A stretch of DNA of 15,941 nt, taken from positions 1-15,941 of the forward strand of contig DATDOO010000282.1 of NCBI GenBank assembly GCA_035293245.1, read 5' to 3'. Position 1 is the stretch's first letter. The number at the start of each line of letters is the position of its first letter. Source of the DNA: DATDOO01 sp035293245. Its GTDB lineage: Bacteria > Pseudomonadota > Gammaproteobacteria > Methylococcales > Methylococcaceae. Position numbers and translations under genes: made by a program. Shown one piece after another: positions 1-7,140 of the stretch. The notes beneath the pieces are model-generated. The model was not told the DNA's origin and searched no databases. It worked only from the letters and a program-made list of their open reading frames with translations.

Positions 1-1003
1 GAGGGGGGAAGTCCCCCGCCATGTACTCCACAGCCTTCCGATACCAGCAGGCAACGTAATCCAGCAGCCCGGCGTTTTTGGTGCCGCCGAACACCGTGGC
101 CACGTCGCTGCGCTGGGCGTCGTTCATGTACTTGGCGCCCACGAACGGCGGATTGCCCAGAAGGTAATCCGCATCGGGGCACACCTGGCGCCAATCCAGC
201 CGTAGCGCGTTGCCGTGGACGATGGCGGCGGATTTCTTCAAGGGCAGGCGTGCGAAATAGTGGCCGAATTCCTCCGACACTTGCAGGTTCATCTGGTGGT
301 CCATCAGCCACAGCGCAGCTTGGGCGATTTGCGCGGGGAATTCCTCGATTTCGATGCCGTAGAACTGGTCCACGTCGCACAGGATGTTGAAAGCGGCCAC
401 GTCCAAAGACTGGCTGGCCGATTTGCCGTACAGGGCGCGCAGCACGTCCAGTTCCAGGCGGCGCAGTTCGCGGTAGGCGACGACCAGGAAGTTGCCGCAG
501 CCGCAGGCGGGGTCGAAAAATTTCAGGCCGGCCAGGCGCTGGTGGAAGTCGTAGAGCTTTTTCGGCTGGTGCCCGATGCGCGCGAACTCCGCGCGCCAGT
601 CGTCCAGGAACAGCGGGCCGATGAGTTTGAGGATGTTGGTTTCCGAGGTGTAGTGCGCGCCCAGGTTGCGGCGGGCGTTTTTGTCCATGACCGACTGGAA
701 CAGGGAGCCGAATATGGCCGGCGAAATGCGGCTCCAGTCCAGGGCGCAGGCGTCCAGCAAAAGGGCGCGCATGGGCGCGTCGAAAGCCGCCAGCGGCAAA
801 CGCTCGCTGAAGATCTGGCCGTTGACGTAAGGAAAAGCGGCCAGTTGTTCATCCAGCGCCTTCAGGCGTTTCTCCGCCGGCGTGTCCAGCACCTGGAACA
901 GGTTCGCCAGCCCCGCCGCCAAATCGCTACCATCAATCGCCGTGCGCTGCTCGACCCAGTCCTGGAAGGCGCGATCCTTGATTTCGTTCCAGGACAGGGG
1001 CAT
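1..1003 (-). CDS. Type IIL (MmeI-like) DNA methyltransferase, N-terminal part, nuclease region missing; truncated by window edge
   Basis: This is an S-adenosylmethionine-dependent DNA methyltransferase, probably adenine-N6, of the large class that in its usual form fuses nuclease, spacer, methyltransferase and target recognition. The open frame has 334 codons from an ATG at 1003 and runs off the window. An AAGGA ribosome site (1012-1016) precedes the ATG. SAM motif I is FDPACGCGNF (residues 163-172), and the catalytic motif IV is GNPPF (283-287). The family signature GAHYTSE is at 115-121. The N-terminus MPLSWNEIKDRA is the normal family start. The next residues (FQDWVEQRTAIDGSDL) correspond, from my memory of relatives, to a segment some 200 residues further on. 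The PD-(D/E)XK nuclease domain and part of the spacer therefore appear to be deleted in frame near 964-970. The C-terminal target-recognition part lies outside the window. If expressed, it would be a modification-only enzyme. The family call is firm; the deletion is inferred by recall, not by alignment. Confidence 0.88.
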   Translation of the reverse strand, partial: MPLSWNEIKDRAFQDWVEQRTAIDGSDLAAGLANLFQVLDTPAEKRLKALDEQLAAFPYVNGQIFSERLPLAAFDAPMRALLLDACALDWSRISPAIFGSLFQSVMDKNARRNLGAHYTSETNILKLIGPLFLDDWRAEFARIGHQPKKLYDFHQRLAGLKFFDPACGCGNFLVVAYRELRRLELDVLRALYGKSASQSLDVAAFNILCDVDQFYGIEIEEFPAQIAQAALWLMDHQMNLQVSEEFGHYFARLPLKKSAAIVHGNALRLDWRQVCPDADYLLGNPPFVGAKYMNDAQRSDVATVFGGTKNAGLLDYVACWYRKAVEYMAGDFPP

Positions 1004-1107
1004 GAACTTTCCTTGGAAATTCGCAATCCGTTGATTTTACGTTGTCCTGCCCTCGTGGTTCGACATGGCTCGCCTGGGCTTAGCCGAAGCCTGTCCTTCT
1101 CCCCATT

Positions 1108-3489
1108 TCAACCCGGCCACTGCCACGCGGCGAATTCGGGCTTGTCCACGCCGTGGGCGTAAGCGTAGTGGCTGCATTCGATCTGCATGTCGCGGAGCTT
1201 TTCCTTGACGTGGGCGCCGGCTACCCGCAGCTCGGGCAGGCGGTCGACGGCGTCGATGGCCAGGCTGAAGCGGTCCGCCTCGTTGCGGATGGCCAGTTCC
1301 AGGGGCGTGTTGATGTTGCCCTTCTCCTTGTAACCGCGCACATGGAGGTTCCTGTGGTTGCTGCGCCGGTAGGCGAGACGGTGGATCAGCCACGGGTAGC
1401 CGTGGAAGTTGAACACGATGGGCTTGTCCACGGTGAACAGGCTGTCGAAGTCCCGGTCGGACAGGCCGTGGGGGTGTTCGCTGGCCGGGGTCAGCTTGTA
1501 GAGGTCCACCACGTTGACGAAGCGGATTTTCAGTTCCGGGAAATGTTCCCGCAGCAGGCACAGGGCGGCCAGGGCTTCCTGGGTGGGGATGTCGCCGCAG
1601 CCGGCCATCACCAGGTCCGGTTCGCTGCCCTGGTCGTTGCTGGCCCAGTCCCAGATGCCAAGGCCCTTGGTGCAGTGCTTGACCGCGGCGTCCATGTCGA
1701 GAAATTGCAGGTGCTTCTGCTTGTCGGCGACGATGACGTTGACGTAGTCGGTGCTTTTCAAACAGTGGTCGGCCACCGACAGCAGGGTGTTGGCGTCCGG
1801 CGGCAGGTAGATGCGCGTGACGGCGGGACTCTTGTTGACCACCACGTCGAGGAAGCCGGGGTCCTGGTGGGTGAAGCCGTTGTGATCCTGGCGCCACACG
1901 GTGGAGGTGATGAGCAGGTTCAGGGACGACACCGGCGCCCGCCAGGACAGCTCGCGGCTGATGGCCAGCCACTTCGCGTGCTGGTTGAACATGGAGTCGA
2001 TGACGTGGACGAAAGCCTCGTAGGTGGAAAAGAAGCCGTGCCGGCCGGTGAGCAGATAGCCTTCCAGCCAGCCTTCCAGGGTGTGCTCGGAAAGCATTTC
2101 CATGACCCGCCCGTCGGGTGACAGTTCGCCGCCGTCGGCGTCTTCCGGCAGGGTGTCGGCCAGCCAGGTTTTCTTGCTGACCTGGTAAACGGCGTCGAGC
2201 TTGTTGGAGGCGGTTTCGTCCGGGCCGAAGACACGGAAGTTGCCGGGGTTGAGCTTCAGGATGTCGCGCAGCAACTCGCCCAGCGGCCGGGTGTTTTCCG
2301 CCTCGACTCGCCCCGGCTCGGACACGGCGACGCCGTAGTCCCGGAAGTCGGGCATGCGCAAGGCGCGGCGCAGGGCTCCGCCGTTGGCGTGGGGGTTGGC
2401 GCTCATGCGCCGCGCGCCTCGCGGGGCGAGCGCCTTGAGTTCCGGGACGAGGGTGCCGTTGGCGTCGAACAGTTCTTCCGGCTGGTAGCTCTTCAGCCAT
2501 TCTTCCAGTTGTTCCAGATGGGCCGGATTGTTCTGCACCCCGGACAGCGGCACTTGATGGGCGCGCCAGAAACCTTCCACCTTGTGGCCGTCCACCTCTT
2601 TGGGGCCGGTCCAGCCCTTGGGGCTCCGCAGCACGATCATCGGCCAGCGCGGACGGGCGGGTGTGCCGCTTTGCCGCGCCTCGGTTTGGATGCGGCGGAT
2701 GTCCAGCACGCAGTCTTCGAGCGTCGCGGCCATTTGTTGGTGCATCAAGGCGGGGTCGTCGCCTTCCACGAAGTGCGGCGTCCAGCCGTAGCCCCGGAAC
2801 AGGCTGTCCAGTTCCTCATGGGAGATGCGCGCGAGGAGGGTGGGGTTGTTGATCTTGTAGCCGTTGAGATGGAGGATCGGCAGCACCGCGCCGTCGCGGA
2901 TGGGGTTGAGGAATTTGTTGGAGTGCCAGGAGGTGGCGAGCGGCCCGGTTTCCGCCTCCCCGTCGCCCACCATCACCGCCACCAGGAGGTCGGGATTGTC
3001 GAAGGCCGCGCCGAAGGCGTGGGAGACGCTGTAGCCCAGTTCGCCGCCCTCATGGATGGAGCCGGGCGTTTCCGGGGTGCAGTGGCTGCCGATGCCGCCG
3101 GGGAAGGAGAACTCCTTGAAGAACAGGCGCAGGCCTTCCTCGTCCTCGCCCTTGTTGGGATAAATTTCCGAGTAGCGCCCTTCCAGATAAACCGGCGCCA
3201 GCACGCCGGGCGCGCCGTGGCCGGGCCCGGCGAGGAAGATGGCGTCCAGGTCGTATTTCCGGATGAGCCGGTTGAGGTGGATGTAAGCGAAGCTCAAGCC
3301 GGGACTGGCGCCCCAGTGCCCCAGCAAGCGGTTCTTGATGTGCTCCGGCTCGAGGGGCTCCCGCAGCAGCGGGTTGTCCCGGAGGTAAATCATCCCGGCG
3401 GCCAGGTAGTTGGACGCGCGCCAGTATGCGTGCAGTTTGCGCAGGGCTTCGGCGTCGAGCGGGGCATCGGTGAAGGGGACGCTGCTCAC
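1108..3489 (-). CDS. xfp: Phosphoketolase (xylulose-5-phosphate/fructose-6-phosphate)
   Basis: This thiamine-diphosphate enzyme splits xylulose-5-phosphate (and often fructose-6-phosphate) with inorganic phosphate. It gives acetyl-phosphate plus glyceraldehyde-3-phosphate (or erythrose-4-phosphate) in the cytoplasm. The 793-residue length is typical of the family. Visible signatures are GHWGASPG (57-64), GPGHGAP (88-94), the TPETPGSIHEGGELGYS stretch (138-154) and the cofactor-binding GDGEAETGP (175-183). The normal family C-terminus follows (a YKEKGNINTPLELAIRNE-type segment near residue 720). The start is GTG, fixed by a strong AAAGGAG six bases upstream. No acetate kinase or pentose-phosphate gene is next to it, so it looks like a single-gene unit, divergent from the BrkB gene. 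In methanotrophs and other proteobacteria phosphoketolase provides a carbon-saving route to acetyl units. Which sugar phosphate is preferred cannot be read from the sequence. Confidence 0.97.
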   Translation of the reverse strand: MSSVPFTDAPLDAEALRKLHAYWRASNYLAAGMIYLRDNPLLREPLEPEHIKNRLLGHWGASPGLSFAYIHLNRLIRKYDLDAIFLAGPGHGAPGVLAPVYLEGRYSEIYPNKGEDEEGLRLFFKEFSFPGGIGSHCTPETPGSIHEGGELGYSVSHAFGAAFDNPDLLVAVMVGDGEAETGPLATSWHSNKFLNPIRDGAVLPILHLNGYKINNPTLLARISHEELDSLFRGYGWTPHFVEGDDPALMHQQMAATLEDCVLDIRRIQTEARQSGTPARPRWPMIVLRSPKGWTGPKEVDGHKVEGFWRAHQVPLSGVQNNPAHLEQLEEWLKSYQPEELFDANGTLVPELKALAPRGARRMSANPHANGGALRRALRMPDFRDYGVAVSEPGRVEAENTRPLGELLRDILKLNPGNFRVFGPDETASNKLDAVYQVSKKTWLADTLPEDADGGELSPDGRVMEMLSEHTLEGWLEGYLLTGRHGFFSTYEAFVHVIDSMFNQHAKWLAISRELSWRAPVSSLNLLITSTVWRQDHNGFTHQDPGFLDVVVNKSPAVTRIYLPPDANTLLSVADHCLKSTDYVNVIVADKQKHLQFLDMDAAVKHCTKGLGIWDWASNDQGSEPDLVMAGCGDIPTQEALAALCLLREHFPELKIRFVNVVDLYKLTPASEHPHGLSDRDFDSLFTVDKPIVFNFHGYPWLIHRLAYRRSNHRNLHVRGYKEKGNINTPLELAIRNEADRFSLAIDAVDRLPELRVAGAHVKEKLRDMQIECSHYAYAHGVDKPEFAAWQWPG

Positions 3490-3625
3490 GGTTCGCTCCT
3501 TTGGAGGTTGTGTCGAACCCGGTTGACAGAGAAATCCGTCCGCCGAAGCGGGAACGGGCTATTCTTGCCACCCACTGGGGAAAGTCTGGGTCAGTGCCGT
3601 AAAGATAGACTCTTTTGGGATCGCC
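3490..3625. other. Divergent intergenic region between xfp and the BrkB gene
   Basis: This 136-base stretch must hold the promoters of both divergent genes. A TTGACA hexamer on the plus strand (3523-3528) matches a sigma-70 -35 box, but I see no good -10 box at the right spacing. I find no clear operator, riboswitch or hairpin. Confidence 0.4.
3496..3502 (-). promoter_or_regulatory. Ribosome binding site of xfp, fixing a GTG start
   Basis: On the minus strand AAAGGAG lies six bases before the GTG at 3489. This strong Shine-Dalgarno match supports the GTG as the real start and gives the usual family N-terminus without extension. Confidence 0.75.
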
Positions 3626-4933
3626 ATGCGCCGCAAGCATTTCGCCTCGACCATTCGGGCCATACGAGAACATTGCCAAGGACTGCGTCATGCGCCGGCG
3701 GTCGGCGGAGCCTTGCGCTGGCTGCGCGTCCTGTTGCGGGAGATGCGGGAAGACCACCTGGAACTGCACGCCATGAGCCTGGTGTACACCACGCTGCTGT
3801 CGCTGGTGCCGCTGCTTGCGGTGAGCTTTTCGGTGCTCAAGTCCTTTGGCGTGCACAACCAGTTGCAGCCGTTCCTGCTGGAAATCCTCAGGCCGCTGGG
3901 CGCGCAAGGCTCCGAGATCGCGGCCGACATCGTCGGGTTCGTGGAGCGGATGGACGTCAGCGTACTGGGCGCCCTCGGCATCGCCATGCTGTTCTACACC
4001 GTGGGTTCCCTGCTGGGCAAAATCGAAGCCGCCTTCAACCACATCTGGCATACCCGTTCGTCGCGCAGTTTCGCGCGCCGCTTCAGCGATTATCTCAGCG
4101 TGGTGACGGTCGGACCGGTGCTGGTGTTTTCGGCCATCGGCATCATGGCTTCCCTGGCCGCGTCGGAAACCGTGCAGGCCCTCGTCGCCCGCGAGGTGTT
4201 CGGCACCCTGTACCTGATCCTCGGCATCGTCACACCCTATGTGCTGATCGTGGCGGCCTTCACCTTCCTTTACCTCTTTTTACCCAACACACGGGTGGCG
4301 TTTCGCTCCGCCCTGGCCGGCGGCGCGTGCGCCGGTCTGGCCTGGAAAGGGTTGGGCTGGCTGTTCGCCGAGTTCGTGGCCGATTCCACCCAGTACAACG
4401 CCGTCTATTCCAGCCTGGCCATCCTCATTCTGTTCATGATGTGGCTGTATTCGAGCTGGCTGGTCACCTTGCTGGGCGGCCGGGTGGCGTTCCTGCACCA
4501 GTATCCGGCTTATCTCGCCTTCGCCAGCCGTTATCCGGCGCTCAGTTGCCGGCAGGAAGAGTGGGCGGGATTCGCCATGATCCTGCTCATCGGCCAACGC
4601 TTTCTGCACGGCGATCCGCCCTGGACCCTGGAGGGCCTGTGTCGGCACCTGCAGTTGCCCATTGACCCGGCGCGGGAGCTGTTGCGCCGGTTTTGCAGCC
4701 ATGGCCTGCTCGTCCGCCTGGACGACGGCAAGGAGTCCTACCTGCCGGCCAGGCACCTGGCCGCCGTCGCCGCGCGCGACGTTTACCAAGCCATCCGCGG
4801 CGAACCGGCGTTTCCGCAGCGTTTGCCCAGCGAGCCGACCGCCGTGGCCGCGCAGCTGTGCAACACCCTGGACGCCGCGGGCCTCGAAGTTATCGGGGAG
4901 CGGTCGCTGCTGGAGTTGATGCGGGACCAGTAG
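3626..4933 (+). CDS. BrkB/YihY family inner-membrane protein with C-terminal winged-helix-like domain
   Basis: This is a polytopic inner-membrane protein of the YihY/BrkB family, long mis-assigned as ribonuclease BN; its molecular function is not settled. The 435 residues contain about six hydrophobic segments (roughly 50-71, 112-134, 154-178, 192-220, 228-246 and 260-288). The first includes the family-typical MSLVYTTLLSLVPLLAVSFS. After the membrane part, residues about 312-390 form a soluble tail resembling a winged helix, including LEGLCRHLQLPIDPARELL and GLLVRLDDGKESYLP. Longer proteobacterial members of the family carry such a tail. The start is the ATG at 3626 with a modest GGGA upstream. 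The gene converges on pbpC with only 32 bases between stops and no obvious terminator. A decayed copy of its 3' part lies at about 13074-13212. The family call is secure; the tail's role is unknown. Confidence 0.93.
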   Translation: MRRKHFASTIRAIREHCQGLRHAPAVGGALRWLRVLLREMREDHLELHAMSLVYTTLLSLVPLLAVSFSVLKSFGVHNQLQPFLLEILRPLGAQGSEIAADIVGFVERMDVSVLGALGIAMLFYTVGSLLGKIEAAFNHIWHTRSSRSFARRFSDYLSVVTVGPVLVFSAIGIMASLAASETVQALVAREVFGTLYLILGIVTPYVLIVAAFTFLYLFLPNTRVAFRSALAGGACAGLAWKGLGWLFAEFVADSTQYNAVYSSLAILILFMMWLYSSWLVTLLGGRVAFLHQYPAYLAFASRYPALSCRQEEWAGFAMILLIGQRFLHGDPPWTLEGLCRHLQLPIDPARELLRRFCSHGLLVRLDDGKESYLPARHLAAVAARDVYQAIRGEPAFPQRLPSEPTAVAAQLCNTLDAAGLEVIGERSLLELMRDQ

Positions 4934-4965
4934 GCTATGGTCTTAATTCTCCAGCAATTTCGATT

Positions 4966-7125
4966 TCAGTTATTTCCGGCCGCCCTTTCTAACCCGCGCA
5001 CCTTGAAGCGAACCGAGTGGTGCGTTTTGCCGTCTGCCGCCCTCAGATCGAGTTGATGGGCTCCTGGGATGGGCCGCCACTTATAAATACGTGTGGCAGG
5101 GCCAAGCCGCTTGCCGTCCAGCCGCAGGGACATGCCCGGTTCCGCCCCGCTGGCCCGCAGCAGGGCCAATTGATTGGCGCGGGGGATGTCCGGGTCCAGG
5201 GCGATGACGACGCCGTTGGGGGGCGATTCGATGCGGGGCGCCGCCTGCCGCGCGCCGGGCAGCCGGACCAGCGGCGTTTCGGTGCCGGCGATGAACCATT
5301 CGCTGCGCTCAGGTTCCACGGCCGGTTCGTATTTAACCGGCGTCCGCACCACTTCCGGAGGCGCGCTCCGCGCATGGCTGGCCAGACCGGCGTGCAGGCC
5401 GTCCATGATTTCCAGCCAGGCGGGGGCGGCTCCCGTGACGCCCGAGACGTCGTGCATGGCATCGCCCTCGAAGTTGCCCACCCACACGCCCACGGTGAAG
5501 CGTTCGCTGTAGCCGATGCACCAGTTGTCGCGCATGTCCTTGCTCGTGCCCGTCTTCACGGCGGTCCAGTAGCGCGTGGCCAGGGGATTGTCGAAGCCGA
5601 AACTCAGAGCCCGGCCGGCGCGGTCGCTGAGGATGTCCGAGACGATGAAGGCTGCCGGCCCGTCCATCGCCCGGCGGGGTTCGACCCTGTCGTCGCCGGG
5701 CACGAGGCGCAACGCCGAATACATCCCGCCGTTGGCCAGGGTACGGTAGGCGTCGACCTGCTCCAGCAGGCTGACCTCCGCCGACCCCAGCGCCAGGGCG
5801 TAGCCGTAATATTCGCCGTCCTCGGCGATGCCTTCGTAGCCTATGGCGCGCAGGCGGTCGCGAAAAGCTTCCACGCCCACCAGGATCAAGGTGCGCACGG
5901 CCGGGATGTTCAAGGAACTGGCCAGGGCCGTGCGCACGCTCACCAATCCTTTGAAATCGCGGTCGTAGTTCTGGGGAACGTAAAGGCCGGCGCTGGTTTC
6001 CAGGTTGAGCGGCGAGTCGTCGAGGACGGAGGCCGCCGTAAGGTAGCGCCGCTCCAGGGCCAGGGCGTAAAGAAACGGCTTCAGGGTGGAACCCGCCTGC
6101 CGCCGCGCCCGCACCCCGTCCACGCCGGCCGCCCCCGACCACGGCCCCGCCGAACCCACATAGGCCAGCACCTCGCCGCTGGCGTTGTCGACCACCACGG
6201 CGGCGCCGTCGCGCACGTTGCGCTGGCCCAGCCCTTGAAGCTGCCGGCCCAGGGCATCCAGGGCCAGGCGCTGGACCGTCGCATCCAGGGTGGAATAGAC
6301 CGACACGCCCGCCGATTTCACCAACCGGGCGGCCAGGTGGGGCGCCAGGGCCGGGGAGGGTCGGTTTCCGTAAGGCTGCATTGCGATGAGCTGGAACTGC
6401 CGGTGCAGCTCGCCGCAGGCCACACGGAAATCGGCCGCCCTGGCAATGGCGCAGGCACGACCGGCGATGCGCTCGGGCGTTGCGTTGGGCGACGGCAGAA
6501 TCGCCGCGAGGATGGCGGATTCGGCTTCGCCCAGGCCGGAGGGGCGTTTGCCGAACAGCCCCTGAGCCGCGGCAGTCACGCCTTGCAGTTCGCCGCGAAA
6601 ACCTACCCGGTTCAGATAGGCTTCCAGAATCTGCTCTTTGCTCCAGGACTTTTCCAAAGTCCACGCAGTCCGCCATTGGACGAGCTTTTGCCGCAGCGTG
6701 CGTTTGCCGTTCGCCGCTGCCAGCGACGGGTCCAGCAGCGCCGCCAGTTGCATGGTGACGGTGCTGGCGCCACGCAGCGGGCGGCCGCGCAGCCGGTCGA
6801 AGGCAGCGGCAGCCACGGCACTCCAATCGACGCCGCCGTGCCGGTAAAAGCGCCGGTCCTCGGCGGCCAGGATCGCGCGCAGCAGCACGGGGGAGAATTC
6901 AGCGAGGGGCGTCCACGGCAGGCGCCGGGCGCGGAGATCCACCCGATGGCTGTCGAGAATTGCCCCGTGCCGGTCCAGCAGATGGGCCTCGGACGGCCGC
7001 CAGGCGGATTTGACCTCGGCGAACGCGGGTACGGTCCCGGCGGTAGGCAGCACCGCCGCGAGTGCGGCGAGGCAAATGGCCAGGACGGCGGTTCCGTACC
7101 GCAATGCCGCGAGCCTGGTTCGCAT
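4966..7125 (-). CDS. pbpC: Penicillin-binding protein 1C
   Basis: This is a bifunctional peptidoglycan synthase anchored in the inner membrane: a glycosyltransferase (GT51) domain followed by a transpeptidase domain and a BiPBP-type C-terminal domain. In the 719 residues a hydrophobic N-terminal anchor spans about 8-28. The GT51 motif EDRRFYRHGGVD (89-100) contains the catalytic Glu89, and GASTVTMQLA (119-128) follows. The transpeptidase shows SxxK as STLK (346-349, nucleophile Ser346), SxN as SLN (404-406) and KTGTS (524-528). All catalytic signatures are therefore intact. The last 100 or so residues match the C-terminal domain usual in PBP1C. It follows the alpha-2-macroglobulin gene by 15 bases with a GGAG site next to that gene's stop, so the two are almost surely co-transcribed. 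The same pairing in E. coli (yfhM-pbpC) is linked to repair of the wall after outer-membrane breach. Confidence 0.96.
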   Translation of the reverse strand: MRTRLAALRYGTAVLAICLAALAAVLPTAGTVPAFAEVKSAWRPSEAHLLDRHGAILDSHRVDLRARRLPWTPLAEFSPVLLRAILAAEDRRFYRHGGVDWSAVAAAAFDRLRGRPLRGASTVTMQLAALLDPSLAAANGKRTLRQKLVQWRTAWTLEKSWSKEQILEAYLNRVGFRGELQGVTAAAQGLFGKRPSGLGEAESAILAAILPSPNATPERIAGRACAIARAADFRVACGELHRQFQLIAMQPYGNRPSPALAPHLAARLVKSAGVSVYSTLDATVQRLALDALGRQLQGLGQRNVRDGAAVVVDNASGEVLAYVGSAGPWSGAAGVDGVRARRQAGSTLKPFLYALALERRYLTAASVLDDSPLNLETSAGLYVPQNYDRDFKGLVSVRTALASSLNIPAVRTLILVGVEAFRDRLRAIGYEGIAEDGEYYGYALALGSAEVSLLEQVDAYRTLANGGMYSALRLVPGDDRVEPRRAMDGPAAFIVSDILSDRAGRALSFGFDNPLATRYWTAVKTGTSKDMRDNWCIGYSERFTVGVWVGNFEGDAMHDVSGVTGAAPAWLEIMDGLHAGLASHARSAPPEVVRTPVKYEPAVEPERSEWFIAGTETPLVRLPGARQAAPRIESPPNGVVIALDPDIPRANQLALLRASGAEPGMSLRLDGKRLGPATRIYKWRPIPGAHQLDLRAADGKTHHSVRFKVRGLERAAGNN

Positions 7126-7140
7126 GGAATCCGGGCTCCG

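Noticed and set aside
3523..3528. TTGACA as a full sigma-70 promoter for the BrkB gene
   Set aside because: No acceptable -10 box follows at 15-19 bases; the hexamer alone is not enough.
2389..4665. A 758-codon plus-strand frame running from inside xfp into the BrkB gene
   Set aside because: It is antisense to xfp and then out of frame with the well-supported BrkB protein, so it is a shadow frame.
4934..4965. A terminator between the convergent BrkB and pbpC genes
   Set aside because: The 32 bases contain no clear hairpin and no T-run, so I do not call one.
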